Of a stretch of 64,000 nt of DNA, positions 16,870 to 26,382 are shown in pieces (positions within the stretch are counted from its first letter, which is position 1; each line of letters opens with the position of its first letter). The notes below the pieces were generated by a model that was not told the DNA's origin, made no database searches, and saw nothing but the letters and a program-made list of their open reading frames with translations. Made by a program: the position numbers and the translations under genes. Source of the stretch: CBDCYH01 sp965224105 (GTDB lineage Bacteria > Bacteroidota > Rhodothermia > Rhodothermales > JABDKH01); contig CBDCYH010000001.1 in assembly GCA_965224105.1 (NCBI GenBank), positions 806,001 through 870,000 of the forward strand, read 5' to 3'.

Positions 16870-19065
16870 TTAGAAGTCGCGTTCTGAAAAATATTGATCC
16901 TTCTCGAGCAGTAGGTCGCCGTAAGCGCATTGGCTCGGAAATACGCCCGCCGGGCAAGCTCCGATTACCGCAGCTGAACCATCGGATACCCTTTGTTTCG
17001 CGGCTATGCGCGAGTCCGTGGCCAGAAGATCGAACGCATAGCGGATCGATGGTGATCGCGAGGTACCAAGTACGAGAGTGTCAGCATCAATCGGGAATCG
17101 GCCGAATAGGCTGGCTGCCTCGGTGTAAGAACCCCTGTCCGAAAGTCGGAGTGCGGTAAGTTGATGAAGAGATCTTGCAGGGATTGCGTCGCTCTCATTG
17201 GCGAGCGGCAAAGCGAGACTTCTGGCCGAATAATACCTCCGCACCATTCTCGAATCGCCGGCAAGCCGCGCTTTAAGCTCAAGGATTATCAGCGCACGAG
17301 TATCGGTATTGCTAGTCGCAATGGCAGCCAACTCATACTTCTCCAGAGCCGAGCGCCGGTCGCCACCAAGCGCTGCCACGTCTGCAAGGCTTTCGAGCAG
17401 GAGTGGGTTTGGGAGGAGTGCCTCATCAACCGGTTCGGCCTCCACGGAAGCTGATAGCTGCCAATCTCGCAATGCGCGCAGCAGAGACACGTTTTTGGGA
17501 TCCAGCCGAAAAGCCTCGGTCAACAACTCGATGGTCCTTGAAGTATCGGCTTCTTCTGCCGCCATCATCGCCTCATCGACCACAGCCAACCACCGTGGTC
17601 GATCATGCGGACACTGGGTTTCTGCTAAAGACAACACACTGAACCGCGAGCGGCCAACTGTCGCAAGCGACGAGTCGACACCTCGACTTTGTATTCCCCG
17701 TCTCCATTCACCTTCGAGATCGTCGAGTGTTTTCTCATAGGCGGAAGGAAAATTCGAGCTTGCATAGACCCGTTTTAATTTTTCGATTCCATAGCTCGTT
17801 ATTAAGAACCTGACAAATGAGCCCGAGCGACCATACGCAACCCCTCCGCGCGCTGACCAAAAGCTTAACGGCCCAAAAGAGTCGGCTAGAGATTCTCCAT
17901 GTAATGTCGACAGTGAAGAGTCCGAATGGGTGTGATCCCAAAGGTCTGGCAGGCTGGGCCTCCCGTTGGGTTGTTGCAGTGCCACCGCCAGCCCTTCCAC
18001 GAGTCCAACTGACCTCGATGCGCCAGTGAATCCCCCACCAAACTCGCGAGCCAACACGTGCACGAGTTCGTGAGAAAAGGAATGGTCAAATTCGCTTTCG
18101 AGCATGTGTATTTGGGGCGACCGGAGCCATGTCGGAGTAACGGATGTCCGTCGAGAGCCGGTAAGGTCTCCTTTCGTCTTCTCGTCGGGGTACAAGTAGA
18201 CACGTACGGGTTCTTCCATCTCGACTCGGAGAATGCTACTAAGCCGATCGTATTCGAACTGGGCCTCTCGCCAGACGTAGTCGATCCGATCCCCATGCAT
18301 GTTAGCGCCATCAAAATAAATAGCAAGTCGTTCGTCCGTGCGTTCATCGTCGAGGTGTTTTCGGATAATTCTGTCTGATGAATTGAACCCGAGGTAGTCG
18401 CCAAACCCGAAGGTTAAAACCGCGATTGCGCACGTGAAGAAAATTCCGGTCAAGGAAACACCGCCTTCGGCTTCTTTCCTCAACGCAAATAGTGCGAACG
18501 CAGCGCACCAGCCAAGTGTAAGCAACCTGAAAGTGAACAGGCCTGGGCGTAGGGACAATTGTGAGTCGTAGACAGGTCCGAGGACGCCTCCGAATACATG
18601 CGAGTAGGTGTAGAACTGGGGATGGGAGAAATCATATATGACTCCGGCTGCAGAGACTAACACTCCCGTTACGATGAGTACGCCCGCCCTTTTCTTGATT
18701 CCGAAACTAGTAAGGGTGGCAGCGAGGAAGGACGCGAATATAGCCGTGACGACGGGAAAAAGTAGGAACAGCAACAATCCTTCAGATACTGAACATCCCC
18801 TGAAAAGAGAACCGGCACCCAGGACAAGGAGCGGCAATGCGAGACACGCCAGGTTGAGCTTGATATCGCTCGCCACCCGGGAGAAAGGCCGATTAGAAGC
18901 AATTGTTGCAATTCCAGCAATGAAAAAGGAAAAGAATGCGACGATTGCTGCCGACTCCGCCTGCAGGGTTCGTGTTAGCGGGATTGCAGCCAGGCACGCG
19001 GATACAAACAGATACGCCAGAACGGAAAACCATAAAATTTTCCGATCTGGCGCACTAGCATTCAT
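16870..19065 (-). CDS. Polytopic membrane protein with gluzincin (peptidase MA-like) domain and TPR-like tail
   Basis: A 731-residue protein of unusual architecture. Residues 1-225 hold about seven hydrophobic helices. Residues 245-460 form a peptidase MA-like domain with H332-E-L-V-H336 and a downstream glutamate E357 in GLVEGLAVAL, giving a gluzincin triad. YLYPDEKTKGDLTG and GSFVRFLITSYGIEKLKRVY are typical flanks of that family. The C-terminal 250 residues are helical with TPR-like repeats (EEADTSRTIELLTEAFRLDP, RSALEKYELAAIAT). The peptidase and TPR parts probably face the periplasm. The gene sits 16 bp after the DUF3078 gene and upstream of the plug-like gene. The substrate is unknown. 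Confidence 0.75.
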   Translation of the reverse strand: MNASAPDRKILWFSVLAYLFVSACLAAIPLTRTLQAESAAIVAFFSFFIAGIATIASNRPFSRVASDIKLNLACLALPLLVLGAGSLFRGCSVSEGLLLFLLFPVVTAIFASFLAATLTSFGIKKRAGVLIVTGVLVSAAGVIYDFSHPQFYTYSHVFGGVLGPVYDSQLSLRPGLFTFRLLTLGWCAAFALFALRKEAEGGVSLTGIFFTCAIAVLTFGFGDYLGFNSSDRIIRKHLDDERTDERLAIYFDGANMHGDRIDYVWREAQFEYDRLSSILRVEMEEPVRVYLYPDEKTKGDLTGSRRTSVTPTWLRSPQIHMLESEFDHSFSHELVHVLAREFGGGFTGASRSVGLVEGLAVALQQPNGRPSLPDLWDHTHSDSSLSTLHGESLADSFGPLSFWSARGGVAYGRSGSFVRFLITSYGIEKLKRVYASSNFPSAYEKTLDDLEGEWRRGIQSRGVDSSLATVGRSRFSVLSLAETQCPHDRPRWLAVVDEAMMAAEEADTSRTIELLTEAFRLDPKNVSLLRALRDWQLSASVEAEPVDEALLPNPLLLESLADVAALGGDRRSALEKYELAAIATSNTDTRALIILELKARLAGDSRMVRRYYSARSLALPLANESDAIPARSLHQLTALRLSDRGSYTEAASLFGRFPIDADTLVLGTSRSPSIRYAFDLLATDSRIAAKQRVSDGSAAVIGACPAGVFPSQCAYGDLLLEKDQYFSERDF

Positions 19066-19081
19066 GGACCGTAGCCTGACA

Positions 19082-20005
19082 CTAAATCAGAATAAAGACC
19101 GCACCGGCCGTGAGTCCGTGTCGCCGTTGGAGTTGCGTTGAGATGTCGCGGTCATACATGGCGACATATTCGAAAGCGATATTGAGCCAGTTGTTGACTT
19201 TTGCTGTGGCGAGGTTTTCCCAGATGAGATCCGGGTTGCCCACATCGTTGAATGCAGCAAACGCACCAAGCGTTGATCGGAACGTGACATTCTCCGCGAT
19301 AGTCCTTTGCAGTGCACTGAAGGCTTCGAGTCCAGCCTCCAGACGAACGGTTTCGTCAAGTGCATTACCGTATAGCAGACGGTAATCCTCCTCACGAACA
19401 ATAGTCTCCTTTAAGCCTACACCGAATCGCTGCGTGAACCAATCTTCATGCTGATACGTGAGGCCGAGGGCCTGCGTGAGAAATGCAGGCGCGAGGAAGT
19501 CACTAACTCGAACGGGATCCACATCGGGATCGTCGTAATTGAATCCGAGAAGGAACTGTGACCGGAAGGTGGCGGCAATGGTTGGCTTGAAAGTCTCAAA
19601 GAAATTCTCGCCGTTGTACAATAGAGCGGAGGCTAACCAGATTACATCCTCCGCTTTGCGCAGGTCTTCGTCGGCTTGCCGGATTGCTCCGAGTCCGAAT
19701 CTCATTTCGTGGATCTGCTGCCATTTGACTGTTTCTTTCGTGAATGCACCCGAGAGCCCGGCACTGCCCGCAATGGAATTGATGCCACCGCCCTGCCAAT
19801 TTTGAAATCCAACCTCACTTGCCCCAAGCAGACCAGTGATGTTTCGTTGCCAGACCCCGAGCGCAACCGAATCCATTTCCGCCAGTTTTTTTTCAGCCTC
19901 ATCAGCCGCCTTGAGTGCTTCTTGTCCATAACTGACTCCAGGCGAAACCGCACCCAGGAGCAGCGCTACAAATAACAAACTTAAAATTGTAACCGGTGTT
20001 TTCAT
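19082..20005 (-). CDS. DUF3078 domain-containing outer-membrane-like protein
   Basis: A 307-residue protein with a signal peptide from ATG 20005 (MKTPVTILSLLFVALLLGA, cleavage near VSYGQ). It matches the Bacteroidota-specific DUF3078 family: VWQRNITGLLGASEVGFQNW near the N-terminus, then alternating beta-strand segments ending in a short aromatic/hydrophobic C-terminus (GAVFILI), consistent with an outer-membrane beta-barrel. The function of the family is unknown. A longer in-frame start at 20053 is less likely because it precedes the signal peptide. First gene of the envelope run down to 12905. Confidence 0.8.
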   Translation of the reverse strand: MKTPVTILSLLFVALLLGAVSPGVSYGQEALKAADEAEKKLAEMDSVALGVWQRNITGLLGASEVGFQNWQGGGINSIAGSAGLSGAFTKETVKWQQIHEMRFGLGAIRQADEDLRKAEDVIWLASALLYNGENFFETFKPTIAATFRSQFLLGFNYDDPDVDPVRVSDFLAPAFLTQALGLTYQHEDWFTQRFGVGLKETIVREEDYRLLYGNALDETVRLEAGLEAFSALQRTIAENVTFRSTLGAFAAFNDVGNPDLIWENLATAKVNNWLNIAFEYVAMYDRDISTQLQRRHGLTAGAVFILI

Positions 20006-20113
20006 GAAAAAACATGTATTTATGTAGCCGGGGCCACAAAAGTTGATAAACAAAAAATGATCTGAATCAGATCAGACCATTCCCACTACTGTCAATGATT
20101 TTCGCGAGTGGGA

Positions 20114-20139
20114 ACTGGCCCGACCATTGCCGGGCCAGT
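20114..20139 (-). terminator. Hairpin downstream of histone H1-like gene, possible terminator
   Basis: A perfect 9-bp stem, ACTGGCCCG at 20114-20122 with CGGGCCAGT at 20131-20139, encloses an 8-base loop 13 bp past the stop of the small histone-like gene. No strong T tract follows on the minus strand (TCCCACTCGC), so it may be a Rho-independent terminator with a weak tail or an mRNA-stabilising 3' structure. Confidence 0.55.
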
Positions 20140-20152
20140 CACCCAAACGGGA

Positions 20153-20332
20153 TTACATGGTGTTCTTTCTTTCCTGAACATCCACGCGGATTTCCTGTGC
20201 AAGCTTTTTCAAATCTTGCATAGACTTTCGGACTCTCGTACCAGCAGCCTTATTGCCCTTGTCGTAGAACTTCTGGAAGTCTTCCTCAAGGCCAGCAACG
20301 AACTGCTTCAAACTTTCGAACTGTCTGCTCAT
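20153..20332 (-). CDS. Histone H1-like (Hc1-type) DNA-binding protein
   Basis: A 59-residue gene, start ATG 20332, stop TAA at 20153-20155. An excellent Shine-Dalgarno AGGAGGAGA lies at 20349-20341 on the minus strand, 8 bp before the ATG. The core FYDKGNKAAGTRVRKSMQD continuing into LKKLAQEIRVDVQERKN is the diagnostic sequence of the small Hc1/histone H1-like proteins found throughout Bacteroidota. These are lysine-rich helical proteins thought to bind and compact the nucleoid. The gene is monocistronic by layout: 130 bp of apparently empty sequence upstream and a strong hairpin downstream. Confidence 0.88.
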   Translation of the reverse strand: MSRQFESLKQFVAGLEEDFQKFYDKGNKAAGTRVRKSMQDLKKLAQEIRVDVQERKNTM

Positions 20333-20462
20333 TTATTATGTCTCCTCCTGAATTAGGATCGTTTGTCGGCGAATACTTGGCCGCTACCGGCAGCACCCAT
20401 TGTGCCTGTCAAAGGTGCAAATAGCCGCCCAAGGATAAAAAATGCAGTCCTAGTACCCCGAA

Positions 20463-21152
20463 CTAGGCCAGCAAGGTTCCCCGGAAACGGGCGATTTCAG
20501 CCGTATTTTGGATGTTTGTCAGATAGACCTTTGACTGAATCGCCGAAAACAGGCTAATTTCATGGGTGTTGAATACATAGGGTGGTATCGCCTCCGCAGT
20601 TATTTCACCAAGAATAAGCCCATTTTTTTCAATTCCAGGCTGTCTGTTGCGAGTGAGTAGGACGATTTCAGTAGCTCGAAGCCGATCTGCGATGGACCTA
20701 ACGGCGCCGCCTGCTGAGACCAGCGAACACCCACCAGCTGGCATAACCGCAAGGGGTGAAACAACGGGAACGGCGCCAGAGGCTGCCAAAGTTGCCAGCC
20801 AGGTTACATCGGCATCCGCGGAGCCCCGTGACAACAGCCCCCGGTCGTGTCCCTGAACGGAGCTTGCTGGGATACCATGCTCGGTAAACGCCGCCACCAA
20901 GCGCTTGTTATACTGTCGGACTACCGCGAGCAAAGGCTCTGATCCTCCAAGTTCCGCCGGCTGAACTATTCCATCCTGCCACGAATGCTCAATGGCATTT
21001 GCCTCAAGCCATCCCCCAACCGGCTCCTCCACGCTGTGGACGAAGATGATTGGCGGTCTGTCCCCCTTCGCGCCAATAGACCTTGCTAACGCTTCTACGG
21101 CCAACAGGTCGGATAAGTGGAAAGCGTCCAAGTAGACTATTCGAGTATTCAC
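20463..21152 (-). CDS. Degenerate amino-acid-kinase-like protein (acetylglutamate kinase fold)
   Basis: A 229-residue protein starting at GTG 21152. It aligns by eye to acetylglutamate/acetylaminoadipate kinase: IIFVHSVEEPVGGWLEAN (strand and following loop), YNKRLVAAFTEHGIPASSVQG, GAVPVVSPLAVMPAGGCSLV and AVRSIADRLRATEIVLLTRN. The N-terminal K-x-G-G phosphate loop is missing (the protein begins MNTRIVYLDAFHLSD), and the VHGGGPQI glycine cluster is replaced by VHSVEEPVG. Catalysis by the normal mechanism looks doubtful. No arginine or lysine biosynthesis gene is nearby; it is divergent from dnaE. It may be a repurposed ligand-binding domain. Confidence 0.6.
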   Translation of the reverse strand: MNTRIVYLDAFHLSDLLAVEALARSIGAKGDRPPIIFVHSVEEPVGGWLEANAIEHSWQDGIVQPAELGGSEPLLAVVRQYNKRLVAAFTEHGIPASSVQGHDRGLLSRGSADADVTWLATLAASGAVPVVSPLAVMPAGGCSLVSAGGAVRSIADRLRATEIVLLTRNRQPGIEKNGLILGEITAEAIPPYVFNTHEISLFSAIQSKVYLTNIQNTAEIARFRGTLLA

Positions 21153-21340
21153 CTAGAAAAGCACCCGCGATTGGTTCATAATGAAGTTGTAATCTAGGGC
21201 TTTGAGATGGCATCCTGACGTTGTTTATTGGGTCGACCTGGTTAATCTGAGGTGGAATCTTTTTTATAATCCTGTTTGTAGCTAAGGGGTCCGCCGCGGG
21301 CATTTCCGAATCATAAGACTTCACTTCTATTTCGCCGTAC

Positions 21341-24300
21341 ATGTGCGAGTTTAGTCACTTACACTGCCATACCCAGTACTCCCTGCTTGACGGCGCAGCC
21401 CGAATCAAATCGCTGCTACAAAAGGTGAAGGAGCTGGAAATGCCGGCGGTAGCAATCACGGACCACGGGAATTTATTCGGAGTCCCGGAATTTTATACAT
21501 CAGCCGTAAGAGAAGGTATACAACCAATCGTCGGTTGCGAATTTTATGTCACTCCGGAGGCCATCGGCGACCGGTCAAACCGGACACGCTACCACCAACT
21601 TCTGCTGGCAAAAAACGAGACAGGCTACCGCAACCTGATCAAGCTCTCATCGATCAGCTACACCAGGGGTTACTACTACAAGCCGCGGATTGATCTGGAG
21701 ACCATCAAGCGCTATTCGGAAGGACTTGTTGCAACCACCTGCTGCCTGCAGGGAGAGGTCCCGCAAACGATCTTAAGCAAGGGTGGGGATGCCGGCCGAG
21801 CCGCATTCAAAAAGTGGCTGGACGTCTTCGGTAGTGACTACTACATAGAGATACAGGATCACGGGATTCCAGACCAACAAAAGGTTAACGCGTTTTTGTT
21901 GAGGCTCGCGGATGAGTTCGACGTTAAAGTGGTGGCTACCAATGACGTGCATTACGTCGAGCAGGAAGACGCCGCGGCGCAGGACGTTCTACTGTGTCTA
22001 CAAACGGGAAAGGATTTGAATGATCCCAACCGAATGCGTTTCGAGAACGATCAGTTCTTTTTGAAGTCGGACGTCGAAATGCGGGCAGGCCTTTCGGGAC
22101 TCGATCGCCGGATTGTCGATAGCGCTCTCGTGAACACCATGGAGATCGCGGACAAATGTAATCTTCAGTTGAAAATGGGTCAGCTGCTCATGCCTCATTT
22201 TCCCATTCCGGAACGGTACAACGGAGATACTGATGCCTACCTGGCAGACCTCAGTTTCGAAAGAGCACAAGAGCGATATCCGGAGCTCACTCCGGAGATG
22301 ACCAGTCGTCTGCGCCACGAACTGGGGATCATCAAGAAGATGGGCTACGCAGGGTATTTTCTGATTGTCCAGGATTTCACATCTGCTGCACGAGAACTGG
22401 GAGTATCTGTGGGTCCCGGCCGTGGTTCGGCCGCGGGAAGTCTGGTGGCTTACTGCCTGGGTATCACCAACATCGATCCCTTAAAGTACGACTTGCTTTT
22501 CGAGCGATTCTTGAATCCAGAGCGAGTGTCGATGCCGGACATAGACATCGATTTTGACGACCGGGGCAGAGCGAAAATAATCGACTACGTTGTACAAAAA
22601 TATGGCCGCGACAACGTCTGCCAGATCGTGACCTTTGGCACCATGGGAGCCCGCTCAGTGATCCGTGATGTCTCTCGGGTGCTGGGTATTCCATTGGCGG
22701 AGGCCGACAGGATTGCAAAACTCGTCCCGGAAGGTGTTAAGGTCTCCCTTGACCGCGCTATCAAGGAAGTCCCGGATTTCAGAAAACTTCAAAATCACGA
22801 TGACGAGTTAATCCGCAATTTACTCCACTACGCCAAGGTCCTGGAAGGCTCAGCGCGTCATACCGGTGTCCATGCCGCTGGTGTAATCATCACGCCGGGA
22901 CCAGTGTCCGATTACGTTCCTGTGTCGGTAGCCAAAGGCAAGACCGCGGACGAGGATGTCGTCATGACTCAATACGACGGCAAATGGGTGGAAGAGTTTG
23001 GGTTGCTCAAGATGGATTTCCTCGGACTGAAAACGCTCACCATCATTGACGATGCTCTTACGCTCGTTGAGAGGATCCATGGGATATCCGTAGATCTTGA
23101 CCAGATTCCGTTGGATGATGAAAAAACGGTGTCACTTTTTCAGACCGCAGATACTGTTTCCATTTTCCAGTTTGAATCTCAGGGTATGCGCGAATGGTTG
23201 AGGAAACTGCGACCTACCGGGCTAGACGACCTCATCGCGATGAATGCTCTCTACCGTCCGGGTCCAATGGATCTAATCCCGAACTACGTAAACAGGAAGC
23301 ATGGACGCGAGGAGATTAGTTTCCCGCATTCTATGCTGAAGCCTATTCTGGAGAGTACGTACGGTATACCCGTCTACCAGGAACAGGTGATGCAGATAGC
23401 ACAAGTGATGGGCGGATACACACTTGGATCGGCAGACCTTCTGCGCCGCGCGATGAGCAAGAAGAAACAGTCGGAGATGGACCGGCACCGAGCTATTTTT
23501 GTTAAAGGTGCCGGGGAGAGAGACGTCGATGAGAAGACGGCCAACGATGTCTTCGATATGATGGCCAAGTTCGCGGGCTACGGATTCAACAAGTCGCATT
23601 CCGCCGCCTATTCTTTGGTGGCGTTTCAAACCGCCTACCTCAAGGCACATTTCCCTGCGGAATTCCTGGCCGCTGCCATGTCGAATGACATGGGAGACAA
23701 CAAAAAACTGTCAGTTATTCTTGAGGATGCGCAGAAACACGGGATCGAGATATTCCCCCCATCGATCAATGACAGCGAATTGAAGTTCACAGTGCAGCCA
23801 AACGGAGTTCGGTTTGGGCTCGGAGCCATCAAGGGAGTCGGGGTATCGGCCACCGAGTCGATCATCGCTGAACGTGAGGACCATGGCAAGTTTACATCCC
23901 TGTTCGACCTTACCTCACGTGTCGACCATCGCACGGTTAACAAGAAGACCCTCGAATGTCTCGCGAGGGTGGGAGCGCTCGATGCGCTTGGTCCACACAG
24001 AGCCCAGGTCGTCGAATCTATCGAGGCCGCAGTGCAATTTGGCCAACGTGTCCAGGCTGAGAAAGCTGCAGGACAAAACTCCTTGTTCGGCGGCAATGGT
24101 TCCGCGCAGCTACTGGACGAGCCAAAGCTCCCAGATGCCCAACCTTGGACAAAGGCGAAATTACTTAAGGAAGAGCGAACGCTGATTGGCGTTTATGTGT
24201 CGGGGCATCCGCTTGAATCGTTCTCCGCCGAGGTTCGCGCTTTTGCATCCGCAACACTCAGCGATGTGGAACGACTCGAATCCGAGAATGGCGGGGCAGA

Positions 24301-24838
24301 CGTAGCTGACAGAAGGAATCGGCCATCTTACAGCTTCTGCGGAATCATTACGGAAATCACAAGACGCCAGACGAAATCTGGTAAGCCAATCGTGTTCGCA
24401 ACACTCGAAGACTTTAACGGCCAGGCTGAACTTGTGTGCTTCTCAACTATCCTCCCGCGGGTCGATCGGTATCTCGAGGTAGACGAGCTTGTGCTCGTGC
24501 GAGGCAACGCTGAAATTCGAGGGGGAGACCTTAAGGTGATTGTACAAGATGTGACCCCGATGTGGCAGGTTCGTGAGCAGATGATCAAATCAATCGTTGT
24601 GCGTGTCCAAACGGACCTGTTCAAAGAGCCGGACACAATTTCGGAACTCAGGCAGCTATGCGACGACAACCGCGGAAGCTGCAAGCTGTATTTCGACATT
24701 GACACACCGGATCTTACCAGTCCGCAAAGGGTGCATAGCAGGAAATTTGTGGTGGATCCGACACCAGATCTGATGCAGGGGATTTCCCGGTTGTTCGGTA
24801 GAGACAATGTGATGGTTCAGGGTGAGGCCCAGGGTTAA
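21341..24838 (+). CDS. dnaE: DNA polymerase III subunit alpha
   Basis: The replicative polymerase catalytic subunit, 1165 residues, normal for DnaE1. It starts with the PHP domain (FSHLHCHTQYSLLDGAARI, residues 4-22), continues with the polymerase core including VGPGRGSAAGSLVAYCLGI and the catalytic aspartates in MPDIDIDFDDRGR (about residue 400), the ARHTGVHAAGVII motif, finger/thumb and beta-clamp regions (YRPGPMDLIPNY, FAGYGFNKSHSAAYSLVAFQ), and a C-terminal OB-fold (FCGIITEITRRQTKSGKP). Downstream sanA-like and hydrolase genes follow without gap and may be cotranscribed. Confidence 0.98.
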   Translation: MCEFSHLHCHTQYSLLDGAARIKSLLQKVKELEMPAVAITDHGNLFGVPEFYTSAVREGIQPIVGCEFYVTPEAIGDRSNRTRYHQLLLAKNETGYRNLIKLSSISYTRGYYYKPRIDLETIKRYSEGLVATTCCLQGEVPQTILSKGGDAGRAAFKKWLDVFGSDYYIEIQDHGIPDQQKVNAFLLRLADEFDVKVVATNDVHYVEQEDAAAQDVLLCLQTGKDLNDPNRMRFENDQFFLKSDVEMRAGLSGLDRRIVDSALVNTMEIADKCNLQLKMGQLLMPHFPIPERYNGDTDAYLADLSFERAQERYPELTPEMTSRLRHELGIIKKMGYAGYFLIVQDFTSAARELGVSVGPGRGSAAGSLVAYCLGITNIDPLKYDLLFERFLNPERVSMPDIDIDFDDRGRAKIIDYVVQKYGRDNVCQIVTFGTMGARSVIRDVSRVLGIPLAEADRIAKLVPEGVKVSLDRAIKEVPDFRKLQNHDDELIRNLLHYAKVLEGSARHTGVHAAGVIITPGPVSDYVPVSVAKGKTADEDVVMTQYDGKWVEEFGLLKMDFLGLKTLTIIDDALTLVERIHGISVDLDQIPLDDEKTVSLFQTADTVSIFQFESQGMREWLRKLRPTGLDDLIAMNALYRPGPMDLIPNYVNRKHGREEISFPHSMLKPILESTYGIPVYQEQVMQIAQVMGGYTLGSADLLRRAMSKKKQSEMDRHRAIFVKGAGERDVDEKTANDVFDMMAKFAGYGFNKSHSAAYSLVAFQTAYLKAHFPAEFLAAAMSNDMGDNKKLSVILEDAQKHGIEIFPPSINDSELKFTVQPNGVRFGLGAIKGVGVSATESIIAEREDHGKFTSLFDLTSRVDHRTVNKKTLECLARVGALDALGPHRAQVVESIEAAVQFGQRVQAEKAAGQNSLFGGNGSAQLLDEPKLPDAQPWTKAKLLKEERTLIGVYVSGHPLESFSAEVRAFASATLSDVERLESENGGADVADRRNRPSYSFCGIITEITRRQTKSGKPIVFATLEDFNGQAELVCFSTILPRVDRYLEVDELVLVRGNAEIRGGDLKVIVQDVTPMWQVREQMIKSIVVRVQTDLFKEPDTISELRQLCDDNRGSCKLYFDIDTPDLTSPQRVHSRKFVVDPTPDLMQGISRLFGRDNVMVQGEAQG

Positions 24839-25525
24839 GTGATCACCGCCCCTACTGTCGCCAAGGTTCTTCGATTCGGTCGCAAAGTAGGTTTCGCCCT
24901 CATTTTTTTGTCCGTCGCAACCCTCGTTTTTGCAGCTTTCTGCGATTGGTTCGTATCGCGAAATCAGGAAAACAAGATTTATGAGGAAGCAGCGGCCGTC
25001 CCCTACACCCCGGTTGCTCTTGTACTCGGAACGACGCACCGCGTGGCGGGCAGGCCAAACGCTTTTTACGAAAATCGACTGAATGCTGTCGCCGAGCTCT
25101 ATCGGCAGCGGCGCATCAGCCACATTCTCGTTAGTGGAGACAACGCCACACTGCAATACAACGAGCCAACAACAATGCAGCAGGATTTGATCGAAATGGG
25201 AATCCCTTCCGAATCAATCACGCTAGATTACGCCGGATTCCGGACACTCGACTCCGTTGTACGAGCAAAGGAAATATTTCAGCTTCCAAAATTTGTTGTT
25301 GTGAGTCAAAGATTTCACTGCGTGCGCGCTCTTTTTCTTGCGGAACAGAATGGCATAGATGCTATTGCGTTTACAGCATCCGACGTAACCGGTTACGGCG
25401 GACTAAGAACTCGAGCTCGAGAAGTCTTGGCCAGGACCAAGGCCGTCCTGGATGTGTACATTCTTAACACTCGGCCAAAATTCCTGGGCGAAGTCGAGGA
25501 AATAGATACATTCGAACTACCATGA
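24839..25525 (+). CDS. SanA/YdcF-like DUF218 membrane protein
   Basis: A 228-residue protein starting at GTG 24839, abutting the dnaE stop. One N-terminal membrane helix (VGFALIFLSVATLVFAAF) anchors a DUF218 domain: VALVLGTTHRVAGRPNAFYENRLNAVAELYR, HILVSGDNATLQYNEPTTM and FVVVSQRFHCVRALFLAEQNG in shorter pieces are characteristic of SanA. E. coli SanA affects envelope permeability to vancomycin at high temperature; the reaction is unknown. The gene overlaps the following hydrolase gene by 4 bp (ATGA). Confidence 0.86.
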   Translation: MITAPTVAKVLRFGRKVGFALIFLSVATLVFAAFCDWFVSRNQENKIYEEAAAVPYTPVALVLGTTHRVAGRPNAFYENRLNAVAELYRQRRISHILVSGDNATLQYNEPTTMQQDLIEMGIPSESITLDYAGFRTLDSVVRAKEIFQLPKFVVVSQRFHCVRALFLAEQNGIDAIAFTASDVTGYGGLRTRAREVLARTKAVLDVYILNTRPKFLGEVEEIDTFELP

Positions 25526-26379
25526 GACCAATGAAAAATTTATCGCTTTTCCTTTCGTGCCTACTCATTTTAGCTGCCTGTGATAACCGGCCGCAACCAG
25601 GCGAAGCCGAGGCCGCGAGGATGGAGGCAAATCACATCGGAGACGAACCTGTGGCAAGTCCGGCAGCCGTAGATCCTGTAACATCCGTTGACACCAGCGT
25701 GGTAGTTTTTGGCGAACTCGAGGATCGAGAGCTGCGAGGTTATATGGTAACACCAAGCGACGCAACAACCGACTTGCCGGCGATGATCTTAATCCACGAG
25801 TGGTGGGGGTTGAACGAGAATATCAAAACCGTAAGCCGGAAACTCGCTGCCGAAGGATACCGCGTCCTCGCCGTCGACATGTATAACGGAAAGGTGGCGA
25901 CAGAACCGTCTGATGCCAGAGAGTATATGCAAGAAGCCCTCGCAGACGAGTACCTCGGAAGAAACATCTTCGAGGCAGCGCACCACTACCTAACCGAGGT
26001 CGGCAGAGCGCCAAAGATTGGAGTCATGGGCTGGTGTTTCGGAGGCGGGCAGTCTTTGGTTGCAGCGCTTGCACTACCGAAGGACATCGACGCATCCGTA
26101 ATTTTCTACGGCCGACTGACGGATGACCGCGAAAAACTGGCCACACTGGAGATGCCCGTGTTGGGCTTGTTTGGACAGAATGATACGGGAATACCTGTAG
26201 CAGATGTCAGAGCATTTGAAGCTGCGCTAAACGATCTTGGCAAAGACGCAGAAATTATCATCTATCCGGACGCGGGTCACGGATTTGCGAACCCATCTGG
26301 GCGGGCGTATAACAAGGATGCGGCGGATGATGCCTGGGCTCGCGTGCTGCGATTCCTTGGCGCACACCTTCAGAACTAG
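25522..26379 (+). CDS. Dienelactone hydrolase family lipoprotein
   Basis: A 285-residue alpha/beta hydrolase. A lipoprotein signal ends LLILAACDNRP, so it is likely envelope-anchored. The dienelactone hydrolase triad is visible: nucleophile cysteine in GVMGWCFGGGQS, aspartate in GLFGQNDTGIP and histidine in YPDAGHGFANPSG. AMILIHEWWGLNENIKTV is the conserved oxyanion region. DLH enzymes open cyclic lactones such as dienelactone, but periplasmic homologues usually have undefined ester substrates. The start overlaps the upstream stop (ATGA), suggesting coupling with the SanA-like gene. Confidence 0.9.
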   Translation: MRPMKNLSLFLSCLLILAACDNRPQPGEAEAARMEANHIGDEPVASPAAVDPVTSVDTSVVVFGELEDRELRGYMVTPSDATTDLPAMILIHEWWGLNENIKTVSRKLAAEGYRVLAVDMYNGKVATEPSDAREYMQEALADEYLGRNIFEAAHHYLTEVGRAPKIGVMGWCFGGGQSLVAALALPKDIDASVIFYGRLTDDREKLATLEMPVLGLFGQNDTGIPVADVRAFEAALNDLGKDAEIIIYPDAGHGFANPSGRAYNKDAADDAWARVLRFLGAHLQN

Positions 26380-26382
26380 GGG

